Assembly: GCA_027627225.1 (NCBI GenBank)
Contig: CM051030.1
Coordinates: forward strand, 4,183,501-4,247,500
Direction: 5' to 3'
From: Congeria kusceri
Lineage: Eukaryota > Mollusca > Bivalvia > Myida > Dreissenidae
DNA: 64,000 nucleotides
Part shown: in pieces, positions 46,731-58,110 of the stretch
How positions within the stretch are numbered: position 1 is the stretch's first letter
Layout of the letters: each line of letters opens with the position of its first letter
Translations under genes and position numbers: made by a program
Notes under the pieces: model-generated
What the model saw: only the letters and a program-made list of their open reading frames with translations
Databases searched by the model: none
What the model was told of the DNA's origin: nothing

Positions 46731-48184
46731 CGTAATATACATGTATACATGGGTTTTGTCGCTCGGTGTTTACTCGGGAGATTATGTGGACACAGCGTGT
46801 ATCCGTTTGGATCTATATGTATAGGCCCAGTCTCCGCAAAAGACCGTCGGACCTCAGACATTGCCGATAAAAATCCCGGAGGTCTGGGAAAAACTGTCCG
46901 AATACTGGTCCTCGTGTCCGGTGAAAATTTCTGTAAAAGATATTTTATGACATCGATATCTGTACGTTTTGTTTACAAAATTACGGCACTCTCGGAATCT
47001 CCTTTCATTTTCGGTTTTCGTTCTACTGGTTCTGTCTTGCATTTTAATTGGTTGAATTTAAACATGTCTGTGTTTCAATAAGATGATGTCACAAGTCTCG
47101 CGAGAGAATTGGTTCCCGACTACATGGTTGACGTGATCGTGTAATGACTGTGTAACAGGAAACCTATCAATGTTGTCTTATAGTTCCAGTTGAAGTTTAA
47201 CATTGTTGAAGATGTTGAAAGGACGTGGACAAGTACAATTGAATTTATTTATATCTTGCAAAATTAACATGCTGATAGTAGTAGCTGTATTAAATAAAGC
47301 ACTCTCAAGTGTATATTGTTTTAGTTTTCATCAAATATATTGTTTTTATCGTATTTAAATGTTTCTTGCAAAAACATAAGTGGCCAGTAATAGTTTGTCC
47401 AGGCCAGTAATATTTGGGGGCATTACCGGTCCTCGTGGCCAGAAATAAATTCACGACTTTCGCTGAGACTGTAGGCCTTTCCCAAAACTAGGTTACTTCC
47501 CTTGCGTAATCACGAGTGATGATCCCTATTCACTTTGGCGACTTGTATGTAATAGTAGTAGTCAGGATAACCGATTGTTAGTGCTTTGTAGCCTACTGAG
47601 TCAAAAGCAATTTCTCGATTTTCCATACTACAGTCAAAAATTAATAAATTGCAGTAATGTATTCTCAAAATATTCAGAATGAGAATCGGTAACTAGAAAA
47701 AAACACTTTCGCAACGAGTCAAGGATAACCGAGTAGCGCATTAATTTGGTGGTCTTATTCCAGGACACTCAGGTGAATATTTCGGTTACGAACAAGTAAA
47801 TAGCGAAAGTAAGGGTGTCATTAGTTTAAAGTTACATTTTTAATAAATTTACTTTTTTAGAAATTTAGAAACTGTAATTGTAATAAATCACATGATATAC
47901 ACATTATAATACATGAATATTACATACATTATTGTAAATTATTGAAATGTAAGAAAACAGGTGTGGAATTTTGCTGTTTTGAAAAAGGACTTTTTCTGGC
48001 TTCGATTTATTGACTAATAGCCTACAAAAAAGAAGTAATTTCAGCGATACCTGTTTTGAAAATTACCCTCTCAAAATACCATTGGATTCCGCCAACAGTC
48101 TAAAAATCCAATACATCTAAATTTTCTTCTGTATTTTATTATCTAAAACAAGCTAACCTGCAGATTATAAGGTATATGATACGA
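46731..48184. other. CpG-containing, promoter-like stretch, then unassigned DNA
   Basis: 46750-47150 is less AT-rich and has many CpGs, unlike its surroundings. A minus-strand ATG at 47063 opens MFKFNQLKCKTEPVERKPKM and runs 29 codons; a possible donor (GCC|gtaatt) lies near its end. A plus frame at 46749-47081 of 110 codons has no domains. This may be a first exon and promoter, but it is unproven. 47150-48184 shows nothing. Confidence 0.3.
47096..47105. promoter_or_regulatory. TCTCGCGAGA palindrome (BANP-type promoter element)
   Basis: A perfect TCTCGCGAGA. In vertebrates this motif marks CpG-island promoters and is bound by BANP. Here it lies 33 bp upstream of the minus-strand ATG at 47063. 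Whether a gene starts here is not shown. Confidence 0.45.
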
Positions 48185-48198
48185 ATACCAAGAATGTT

Positions 48199-48490
48199 GT
48201 ATGGCGGATCCGTGGTCTAGTGGTAAGGCACTGGTTTTACAACCCAGGGGTCGCAGGTTCGAGCCCCCGCTACACCCTAACCTACTAACTCATCTTTCGC
48301 ATGAGACGTTAAACCGAAGTGCAGTGTACAAGGTGCTTCACACCGGGCACTAAAAGACCCAGGGACGCCTCTTGAACGGGGCGTCTCCTGTATATTGCAC
48401 TTTCCCCCGTAACCCAACTAACAAGTCTTCTCGGGGCGATGGCCATATAGGAGAGAATCCCAGTGAACTCCATAGAAATGTACTACACAC
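48199..48490 (+). mobile_element. tRNA-derived SINE
   Basis: The head is tRNA-like with an RNA polymerase III A box (TGGTCTAGTGG, 48213-48223) and B box (GGTTCGAGCCC, 48256-48266), 32 bp apart. It is followed by a conserved-looking body (GCATGAGACGTTAAACCGAA, 48299-48318) as in mollusc and other invertebrate SINEs. The flanks ATACCAAGAATGTT (48185-48198) and ATACCAAGATTGTT (48491-48504) form a 14-bp target duplication with one mismatch, so its borders are well fixed. The acceptor-stem pairing needed for a functional tRNA is lacking. A 62-codon frame at 48372-48560 is a by-product. Confidence 0.88.
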
Positions 48491-48504
48491 ATACCAAGAT
48501 TGTT

Positions 48505-49604
48505 ATCTGTTTATTACCCCCAATAAACGCCGCGGGGAACATATACCGCTACGACGGTAGTGTTCTACGATCCAACTCGGTATCGTTCGACAACGCTCGT
48601 TTATTTCCGTATTGAGTCACGAAAATGAATTTTAAACTAAAGGTACATCATTTAAGCCTAAATTTCCCCGCCTAAACTTTTTAATAATTAAACAAAATAA
48701 ACACTCCTCCAACAAGCAAAGAATGAATTTTCCAAATCCGTTTTATCTTACCTGACCAACAAGGAGATGTTAATTCTTTAGGCGATAAAGTTGAAAATGC
48801 ACCATATTTCCGACCAAGATTCTATTGATTACTATAGGAAATAGGGTGATGTTACAAAAGTGCAAATACCCCCCCCCCCCCTCCGAATTTAGAAATAAAA
48901 TAAAATAAACGGTACCATTTAAAGAGCATAAAATTATTTTTTTTTAATCCGTTTGTACTTTTCGGAGAGTAAAAAGATAAAGGAAGTTACAGAAAATAAT
49001 ATGTAAAGCTCCCTATCAATGTAAATTTACGTGAGAAGTATCGATTTTGCGCTGCGCTGAGAAGCGAGATTGTTGCAAATGATACTTTTTGTTGTCATGG
49101 ACTACATCGTATGCATAAAAGGTCCATAACTCTTTCAGTATAGATTGTGTTCCGTCGTGCTCAGTAGCAATCAAAACAAGAGACGTACCGTATGTTTTAT
49201 CATTTACACAAAACACGGCCTCTTATGGCACAATAGTAAAATTTCTGATTTCAAAATAACGTATTTAATGTCATTTTTACCCCCAATGATCGATATATTT
49301 TCAACAAAACCAAGTTCTCATTCACACACAAATCTAACCTGCCATGCCTAAAAGTTCGTTAATTCTAGATTGATTTCCCGAATTAAGGCAATTTAAAACT
49401 GTACACCAAAAACAAATTTTATCTCCAATAGTTATGGAGATATTGATAAATTAGACGTTATGAGGTTTCAGGCGGGGGCCGCGAGATATTGCGAGATTTT
49501 CACGGTATCGATTTCAATATTTGTAAACCAAAATGTTATGAAACTATAATACAACTTTCATATTAAAATGGGATAAAATACAATGCAAGAAAAACAGTAA
49601 TTCA
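48505..49604. other. No gene seen; C tract
   Basis: Unassigned AT-rich DNA with a 13-base C tract at 48869-48881. Frames at 49016-49351 lack domains. Confidence 0.45.
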
Positions 49605-49815
49605 CTAGCGGATCCGGGGGGGGGGGCGCACCCGGCACGCCCCTACGATTTCTTACGTACATCGTCGTACTGGCGCCAAAATTCAGCGAATAATATAAAT
49701 TATAGACAATGGGTACCTTTATTTGTAGATGATATAGTTTTTTTTTAAATAAATTCATATATGATATAAACATGTCAGATGCAATACACCAAAGGCACAG
49801 GATATCACAAAAGAA
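49605..49815. repeat. Dispersed repeat, inverted copy at 54895-55080
   Basis: Shares CCTACGATTTCTTACGTACA, GACAATGGGTACCTTTATTTG and GATGCAATACACCAAAGGCA with the opposite strand of 54895-55080. The two copies bracket the composite array at 49816-54290. A G run of 12-13 bases lies at about 49616. Confidence 0.75.
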
Positions 49816-50179
49816 AGAGGGCCACGATGGCCCTAGGTCGCTCACCTGAGTTAAAGGCATCATAATGGCTTATAAAATGGCACTAAAGCACTTACCTGAG
49901 TATAAAGATCTGGGCCTTGCAGTTTCAGGAGAAGATTTGTATAGTTTATATAAACCATGTGACCGACGTGCTATTTAAATCTATATAAACTATTTGATCC
50001 ACAGGGTATGGTCATTGTTTACCCCAGGGGCATCATTTCAACAATCTTTGTAAAGGACCACTATACAATGTTACATACCAATTACAAGAAACTAGGACAT
50101 TCCACGAAAAAAAACAAATTGTTCGAACGAAATGCATCAAAGTCAGCACACATTTTTTTAGCCTAATTTTACTTTTTTA

Positions 50180-50800
50180 GTAATGGTATTAATTTTAATA
50201 ACAGTAGCCTTGACCCCAACCACATCATAAGCAATCCCAAGCAAAGTCTCGATACAAGGTATTAATGTATTAAATTGTATTAAAATAGCTCAGTGCGTTC
50301 TCAAGATATTAAGCGGAAACCATTTTTCAATTATTAGTAGCGGTGAACTTGACCCGCCCTCCCCATATGCAATCCCAAGCAATGTCTCGACATAAGGTAT
50401 TAATTAAAATAGCTCAATGCGTTCTCAAGATATTTAGTGGAAACCATTTTTGTATTTTTAATAACGGTAACCTTGACCTTGACCTTGACCCTTCTCACCC
50501 CATATGCAATTCCAAGCCAGGTCTCAATATAATGTATTTATTAAGTTTCATTAAAATATCTCAATGCGTTCTCAAGATATTGAGCGGAAACCGTTTTTCT
50601 ATTTTTAGTAACAGTGACATTGACCCCACTCACACCATATGCAATCGCAAGCGAGGTCTCGATATAAGGTAATCTATGTATGAAGTTTCATTAAAATATC
50701 TCAATGCGTTCTCAAGTTATTCAGCGGAAACTGTTTTTTTCTATTTTTAGTAACAGTGACCTTGACCTCACCCATCCCATATGCAATCCCAATTGAGGTC
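50180..50800. repeat. Family-D-type ~140-bp units
   Basis: Four to five units like those at 39954-41231 (GTCTCGATATAAGGTA, AATGCGTTCTCAAGATATT, GAGCGGAAACCGTTTTTCTA). Perfect TGACCTTGACCT at 50474 and 50757. The GGCTATGATAATAATTA ends of the other copy are not seen. Confidence 0.75.
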
Positions 50801-51157
50801 TCCTTATAATGTTTTAACCAAACATGAAAACTCTGGGCCTTGTGGTTTCAGAGAAGAATTTTTAAATCATTTTGCCATTTACGTCTATATAAACCATGTG
50901 AGCCCCGGGGTTTGGCCAGTTTTGACCCAATGAGCATCATTTGAACAACCTTTATAGAGGACCACTATACAACATTACATACCAAATACAGGGTGTCTTA
51001 TAATATATGTTACTATTATAAACTCATATGTTTCGTTTGGGGAGTGAATGTGCTATAAATGAAATCAATTAACAGCTTCGTACATATAATTAAATTTTAT
51101 TTAGTGCGAATATTGTGCCATATATTTTGCATGTTCTTAAATAATAAAGTAGGATTA

Positions 51158-52156
51158 TTACAATACATGTTCCACATGACGTCCGTTTTGCGTAATTACG
51201 ACGCCACATCGATTTTTAAAGTTGTTGATCACACTCTGAAAAGTTTCAATGTATATTTGCCTAATTTCCCGCCTAATGTTCAATTTAAGTTCATGCACAG
51301 TGCTTGGAGAGGGCTTAAACACTTTGTCCTTTAAGAATCCCCACAAATAAAAATCTAACGGACTCAAATCTGGGGAGTGTGGTGGCCACGGGAAAGTCGT
51401 CTTTAAAGAAATGACCCTGTCTTCAAATGTATTTTGCAGCCAATCAAGGACAACTGCAGACGTGTGCGGTGTTGCACCATCTTGTTGAAACCACATCGTA
51501 GAAATACGTATTCCTTTTTTCCGTAGTGCTGGAATAAATTTGCGTTTGAGAACATTGAGGTACCGTTCACTGTTAATGGTTTCAACCGTACCGTCCTCAT
51601 CTTCAAAGAAAAATGGTCAAATGGGTTTTTTATACACCCAATAACGACAATTTTTCTTGTTAATTACATTATTTAAATAAAAATGGGATTCTTCAGAAAA
51701 CCACACCAAGTCAATAATACCGGGATTCTCGTTTACCCAATGAGCACAATGCAATCGACTCTCAGTGTCATTGTTTTTGAGATGCTGCATTACAGACAGC
51801 GTGTATGGAGTACATTTTAAATCCAGACGTAATGTGCAATTGAACGACATACAGTATTTGTGATGTCACACAGTAATTTTCTTACAGACCTCTGTGGAGT
51901 TTCTGACATCGCACACTGAACGTCGGCAATATTTTCTTCGCTTCTCACAGAGTTTGGTCGCCCCGGATTAGAATGACGTGCATCTGCTACTGATCCCCGC
52001 TTTTCAAACCATGTCCACAAGTCGTTTTATTTTCATTTTTGATAATCTCTTCTTATTAGGATGCCTCTTCGCCATTTCTCGGATGACCGTTGTTGGGGAA
52101 GAAGTTGCATAATAAAGTTTAACAATTTCACTCTCAAAACTGCAAGACGACGCCAT
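51158..52156 (-). pseudogene. Mariner-type transposase, multiply frameshifted
   Basis: The ATG at 52156 starts MASSCSFESEIVKLYYA, an N-terminal helix-turn-helix of the DUF4817 type, then a frame break. KRGSVADARHSNPGRPNSV (51817-52020) is the linker typical of the family. The first acidic motif reads LVWFSEESHFYLN, with Glu where the catalytic Asp usually stands. The second, WFQQDGATPHTS, and third, PHSPDLSPLDFYLWG, are in the 51158-51496 piece, with 41 residues between the Asp of QQDG and the Asp of LDF, consistent with DD41D. At least three frameshifts (around 52010, 51820-51850 and 51500-51610) make it inactive. The enzyme normally excises the element and reinserts it at TA. Confidence 0.88.
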
Positions 52157-52302
52157 CCTGAATAACAAGTAACGTAAAATGACGCCATTTCCTATTATAC
52201 AACGTCAACTCTTTTCCCGTACTATTTGCAGTAAAATAACTTTACTCTCACTTAACATGACGTGTTAATTATACGTTTCTGTTAATAATTGATGAAATGA
52301 AA

Positions 52303-53320
52303 TTTATCAATCCCCCACCGCGAAGCGGGAGGGGGTATATGAATGCCCTTCATCCGTCCGTCTGTCCGTCCGTCCATCTGTCTGTAACATTTATTTTCGT
52401 GTCCGCTCCATATCTCCTATACCCTTTGAAGGATTTTCATGAAACTTGGCTCAAATGTTGAGGTCATTGAGACGATTTGCAGAAGGCATGAGTCAGTTAC
52501 GCCGGCTCAAGGTCAAGGTCACACTTAAAGGTCAAATATTTGATCCTAGATTTCGTGTCCGCTCCATATCTCATATACCCTTTGAAGGATTTTTATGAAA
52601 CTTGGCTCAAATGTTCAGTTCATTGAGATGATGTGCAGAAGGTATGAGTAAGTCATGCCGGCTCAAGGTCAAGGTCACACTTGAAGGTCAAATATTCAAG
52701 CCTCCATTTCGTGTCCGCTCCATATCTCCTATGCCTTTTGAAGGATTTTCATGAAACTTGGCTCAAATGTTTAGGTCATTGAGATGATGTGCAGAAGACA
52801 TGGGCCTTTCATGCCAGCTCAAGGTCAAGGTCACACTTGAAGGTTAAATTTTTGAGCCTCCATGTTCGTGTCCGTGTTTCGTGTCTGCTCCATATCTCCT
52901 ATACCCTTTGAAGGACTTGGCGCAAATGTTTTGCTCATTGAGACCATGTGCAGAAGGCATAAGCCAGTCACGCCAACTCAAGGTCAAGGTCACACTTGAA
53001 GGTTGAATATTTGAGCTTGTGTTTTCATGTCCGTTCTATATCTCCTATGCCACTTGAAGGATTTTCATGAAATTTGCCTCAAACGTTTATCACATTGAGG
53101 CAATGTGCAGAAGACAGGGAGCAGTCTTGCCACCTCAAGGTCAAGGTCACGCTTAAAGGTCAAATGTTTTAGCCTCCATTTTTGTGTCAGCTCCATATCT
53201 CCTATGCCCGTTAAGGAATTTTCATGAAACTGATTAAGGTCAGTGTGATACTTCAAAGTCACCTTTATAATCTAATGAAGGATCACGGTGGGGGATATAG
53301 CTGCCCTTTAGACTGCATTG
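52303..53320. mobile_element. Tandem-repeat element with hairpin end (family C, copy 2, inverted)
   Basis: Opposite orientation to 12170-13020. It starts with the hairpin CCCCCACCGCGAAGCGGGAG, then CCGTCCGTCTGTCCGTCC, then five to six units of about 157 bp (GTGTCCGCTCCATATCTCCT, GAAGGATTTTCATGAAACTT, TGTGCAGAAGGCATGAG, GGTCAAGGTCACAC), and ends ATAATCTAATGAAGGATCAC, GGGCAG. Perfect AGGTCAAGGTCA at 52510, 52666, 52822, 52981 and 53138. Confidence 0.85.
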
Positions 53321-54290
53321 TTTAAAATGGTAACAGATATTATGGGACATCCTGTATGAAACCTCCGGGACTTGCGGTTTCAGGAAAGAAGATTTTTAAA
53401 GTCATTTTGCTATTTTAGTCTATATAAACATTGCGCCCCCTGGGTGTGGCCAGTTTTGACCACAGGGGCATCATTTGAACAATCTTTGTAGAGGACCACT
53501 ATACAATGTTACATACCAAATATGAAACCTCTGGGCCTTGCGGTTTCAGAGAAGATTTTTAAAGTCATTTTGCTATTTAAGTCTATATAAACCATGTGAG
53601 CCATGGGGTGTGGCCATTTTTTATCCCAGGGGCATCATTTGAACAATGTTTGCAGAGGACCACTGTACAATGTTACATACCAAAAAAAATGAAACATCTG
53701 GGCCTTGCAGTTTCAGAGGAGAAGATTTTTAAAGTTATTTTGCTATTTAATTCTATGTAAACAATGTGACCCCCTGGGTGTGGCCAGTCTTGACCCCAGG
53801 GGCATCACTTGAACAATCTTTGTAGAGGACCACTATACAATGTTACATACCAAATATGAAACCTCTGGGCCTTGCGGTTTCATAGAAGATTTTTAAAGTC
53901 ATTTTGCTATTCAAGTCCATATAAACCATGTGTCTCCCGGGGTGTGGCCAGTTTTGACCCCAGGGGCATCATTTGAACAATTTTCGTAGAGAACCACTAG
54001 AGGATGTCGCATATCAAATATGAAAGCTCCAAGCCTTGTGGTTTCAGAGATTTTTAAAGTTTTCAGTTTTTAAATCGATGTTTAGCACTGGTGACCTACA
54101 TATGCAGCGGACCGGAACGATTTGAACAATTTTAAAGAGGGTCAGCCACGGATCACTGCTGTGAAGTTTGGTGAAAATCTGCCCAGTGGTTTAAGAGGAG
54201 ATGTTCTTTGAATGAAAATGTTGACACGACGCACGACGGACAAAAGGCGATCCTAAAAGCTCACCACGAGCACGTTGTGCTTGCAGAATA

Positions 54291-54857
54291 TATTGATTAT
54301 TCACCGTATTGTGTTTCAAAGACATGTTAATTCATCTGTATATCATGGACCCATTTTGGCAATAAATTGTCATGGTTTGATGTGTCAATCCACTAAATAC
54401 GTATTCAACATTCAATGTTATATATCAGGAACATCTTTATACATGTAAAATCCGTAGCTTACAACATTGAAACACACCTTTTCAAAGTGGATGTCATTAA
54501 ATAACTCACACGTTCACAGCCATGTTCATCAATTGACTTCAAATGTGCTATGCACTGTATGTTTTATCGAAAGGAACTAACGGACAGACAGACGAACATG
54601 TATGATTGCGTTATGAACTAATAAGGCAAGTGATGCCGACTTTGTTTCATTTTCGCTGACATATAGTGCCTGAAAAAAGTATAATATCACGTTAATTCTT
54701 TCTTTTGAATGCATAAATCAATATGAAATTTGGTATGATTGCTAAGGGAGCACTGAACAAAAAGTTTGTCGATTTAGATTTTTGGGAAATAAACTATTTA
54801 TTGAGACAGAATTGTTTTAACTCGAAAGTAGTCATAGATTTGACTTGAATTATGGCT
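54291..54857. other. No gene seen
   Basis: Unassigned AT-rich DNA between the array and the inverted dispersed repeat. Confidence 0.4.
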
Positions 54858-54894
54858 TTAAATAATATTTATTCGAAAAGTATAAATTTCTTTT

Positions 54895-55080
54895 TGTCGT
54901 GGTATCAGGTGCCTTTGGTGTATTGCATCTGACATCTTTATATCATATATGAATTTATAAAATAAAACAATATCATCCACAAATAAAGGTATATATACCC
55001 ATTGTCTATAATTTAAAGTATTCACTGAACTTTGGCGCCGGTACGACGATGTACGTAAGAAATCGTAGGGGGGTAGGCTA
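54895..55080. repeat. Inverse copy of the 49605-49815 repeat
   Basis: Reads GTGCCTTTGGTGTATTGCAT, AAAGGTATATATACCCATTG and TGTACGTAAGAAATCGTAGG on the plus strand. The 174-codon minus frame at 54858-55382 spans this repeat and the first tandem duplicate; it has no domain and is not called. Confidence 0.75.
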
Positions 55081-55148
55081 GGTCGGGTATGTTTTACTGA
55101 AGTTATGTGAATATTTGTTGCAAAGGTGAGCGAGCGCAAAACAACGCA

Positions 55149-58110
55149 TTCTTTATCCAGTTTTGACCGTTTTATATATGCCCATATATGTATGGTCCGG
55201 TGTTTCAGGGGAAGGGGAGGGTGTGGGCGCCGGGTGCGCGCCCCACCTGGATCAGCTAGCGAGACAGTCCAACCGTAAGACATTAGCAAACCAATATACT
55301 CCGCCATCTTCGATGGGGGCGAGAGGGTGCATAACCCACCAATCAAACAGGTTGAACATATTTTTGAAAATACTTTTATCAAATTATAAATTTTTGTTCA
55401 CGCGTGGAGCGATTCAGAATACTATAAGTTGGGGTTTTCCCTCAGGATTTCGTAAAGGCATGGCGGCATTTAAGTTATTTAATTCAATAATAATTATCAC
55501 TCATAAAAACAGCAAGTATTATGATAACACTTACCTACAGAGCAACTCTATGTAGTCCTCTGATAATCCACTTGTTTTCCGATCGTTTAATACACACTAT
55601 TCAGTACCCATTTCATCATCAACATCAAATACATACATCTCCATGTTGATAGCTCAGCGCAAAACCATGCTATATGACCGGTATACAACACAGACTTAGC
55701 ATAGTCTCGCGCTGACCCATCGATGTGGAAAGCTCATTTTGCAACACAAAGCGCGCGAAAACTGTCAACAGTCGCAGTTTAACGGAAACCTCGTGATAAA
55801 CGTGCGTGTTCTGCTCGCAAGTACAGAATTGCTTATGGCAGTTTTGAAAATCGATAATAATAATACTGCAAAATAGTTTATAAAATTAACTATGTTTCAA
55901 TGGATACGTATAATTCGGAATAATAATAATAATAATAGGCCTATTGAAGATCATTAGATGTAAATGTACTTTTAAATATGAAGCATGAGGTAGTTTAGAT
56001 TTGAAACTTTGGTAGAACATTTATTGTATGAAGCTATGTGTACTTTTTTTTTTTAAATCACTGCATGGGTGTTAAACACTATACATTTGTTATTTAACAA
56101 GATTTAACAAATTACAGTAACTGCACACATTTGCAGTGAACATGCAGCGTAGTGACGCTTTAAAAATGTATATTTATAAATATCACAGGCAGTTGAAGGG
56201 TATATTAAATATTGCACCCCAAGGCGACTGATGTTAACCGAGACCAAAGACAATGTATTCCTGTATTGCAAAAAGTTATTCCGAATCTCGAGTTATGGAC
56301 CCGCATTCACAAAGTTAGTTAAACAGATTTCTCCAGAAGGAGCTTTGCGAATACCAGTCATGATCCAGTTGTTTTCACCGCAATGTATTATTATATAATT
56401 TTATATGCTATTAACATATAAGATATATATATGTATACAATACAATATTTGAAATCTTTTTAATAAGCCGTTTGACTAATTTAATGTTACGATCTTGTTG
56501 ATTTCGCCAGTTTATTTTATAGTTGTTTGTAACCTCAATTCCATGAGCATATGTGTTACGGCTTTTATCGAGTAAATATGTGCATATAAAATCGTAGTTG
56601 TAATTGAAATATTAAAGACAATTAAAGAAAAAAAAAGCTTTATTTATCCAGTTTCGACCGTTTTATATATGCCCATATATGAATGGTCCGGTGTTTCAGG
56701 GGAAGGGGGGGGCGCGCCGAATGCGCCCCACCTGGATCAGCTAGCGAGACAGACCAACCGAAAGACATTAGCAAACCAATATACTCCGCCATCTTGGATG
56801 GGGGGAGGGGGTGCATAACCCACCAATCAAACAGGTTGAACATATTTTTGAAAATACTTTTATCAAATTATAAATTTTTGTTCACGCGTGGAGAGATTCA
56901 GAATACTTGAAGTTGGGGTTTTCCCTCAGGATTTCGTAAAGGCATGGCGGCATTTAAGTTATTTAATTCAATAATAATTATCACTCGTAAAAACAGCAAG
57001 TATTATGATAACACTTACCTACAGAGCAACCCTACGTTGTCCTCTGATTATCCACTTGTTTTTCGATCGTTTAATACACACTATTCAGTACCCATTTCAT
57101 CATCAACATCAAATACATACATCTCCATGTTGATAGCTCAGCGCAAAACCATGCTATATGACCGGTATACAACACAGACTTAGCATAGTCTCGCGCTGAC
57201 CCATCGATGTGGAAAGCTCATTTTGCAACACAAAGCGCACGAAAACTGTCAACAGTCGCAGTTTAACGGAAACCTCGTGATAAACGTGCGTGTTCTGCTC
57301 TCAAGTACAGAATTGCATATGACAGAATTGAAAATCGATAATAATAATACTGCAAAATAGTTTTATCAAATTAACTATGTTTCAATGGATACGTATAATT
57401 CAGAATAATAATAATAATAGGCCTATTGAAGATCATTAGATGTAAATGTACTTTTAAATATGAAGCATGAGGTAGTTTAGATTTGAAACTTTGGTAGAAC
57501 ATTTATTGTATGAAGCTATGTGTACTTTTTTTTTTAAATCACTGCATGGATGTTAAACACTATACAATTTTTATTTAACATGATTTAACAAATTACAGTA
57601 ACTGCACACATTTGCAGTGAAAATGCAGCGTAGTGACGCTTTAAAAATGTATATTTATAAATATCATAGACAGTTGAAGGGTATATTAAATATTGCACCC
57701 CAAGGCGACTGATGTTAACCGAGACCAAATACAATGTATTCCTGTATTGCAAAAAGTTATTCCGAATCTCGAGTTATGGACCCGTATTCACAAAGTTAGT
57801 TGAAAAGATTTCCCCCAGAAGGAGCTTTGCGAATACCAGTCATGATCCAGTTGTTCTCACGGCAATATATTATTATATAATTGTATATGCAATTAACATA
57901 TAAGATATATATATGTATACGATACAATATTTGAAATCTTTTTTAATGTTTGACTAATTTAATTTTACGATCTTGTTGATTTCGCCAGTTTATTTTATAG
58001 TTGTTTGTAACCTCAATTCCATGCGCATATATGTTACGGCTTTTATCGAGTAACTATGTGCATATAAAATCGTAGTTGTAATTGAAATATTAAAGAAAAT
58101 TATTTATTTT
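55149..58110. repeat. Tandem direct duplication, period 1,484 bp
   Basis: Unit 1 (about 55149-56635) and unit 2 (about 56636-58110) align throughout with few substitutions and small indels; for example GGCATGGCGGCATTTAAGTT lies at 55457 and 56941. Both contain a strong minus-strand donor (CTGTAG|gtaagtg, at about 55530-55538 and 57014-57022) and, upstream of it, GAGATGTATGTATTTGATGT and a CpG-bearing TTTCGCGCGC/TTTCGTGCGC stretch, so a minus-strand first exon and promoter may be duplicated. Frames inside are short and differ between units, so no protein is called. Confidence 0.9.

Larger units (their letters stand above)
50989..53354. mobile_element. Tc1/mariner element (DD41D-like), with nested insertion
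   Basis: Inverted ends CAGGGTGTCTTATAATATAT (50989) and ATATTATGGGACATCCTG (to 53354), about 36 bp with six to seven mismatches, flanked by TA on both sides (50987-50988, 53355-53356). Joining the flanks gives ACCAAATATGAAACC, exactly the sequence in intact units of the host array, which proves the insertion. It contains a broken transposase (minus) and a family-C element at 52303-53320. Confidence 0.92.
49816..54290. repeat. ~165-bp unit array, interrupted by other elements
   Basis: Units with TATGAAACCTCTGGGCCTTG, CGGTTTCAGAGAAGATTTTT, GTCTATATAAACCATGTG and GGGGCATCATTTGAACAATC are found at about 49875-50095, 50815-50990 and 53357-54060, with starts at 53357, 53519, 53690, 53855 and 54017. 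The run is broken by a family-D-like block (50180-50800) and by a mariner (50989-53354). Left margin GGGCCACGATGGCCCTAGGT; right margin ACGACGGACAAAAGGCGATC. Confidence 0.8.

Noticed and set aside
46459..46742. Asp/Gly-rich minus-strand frames
   Set aside because: By-product of the ATCCCCACC minisatellite.
48204..48275. Functional tRNA gene
   Set aside because: A and B boxes are present, but the acceptor stem does not pair and a SINE body with target duplication surrounds it.
54858..55382. 174-codon minus-strand frame
   Set aside because: Spans a dispersed repeat and part of the tandem duplication; the second unit does not preserve it.
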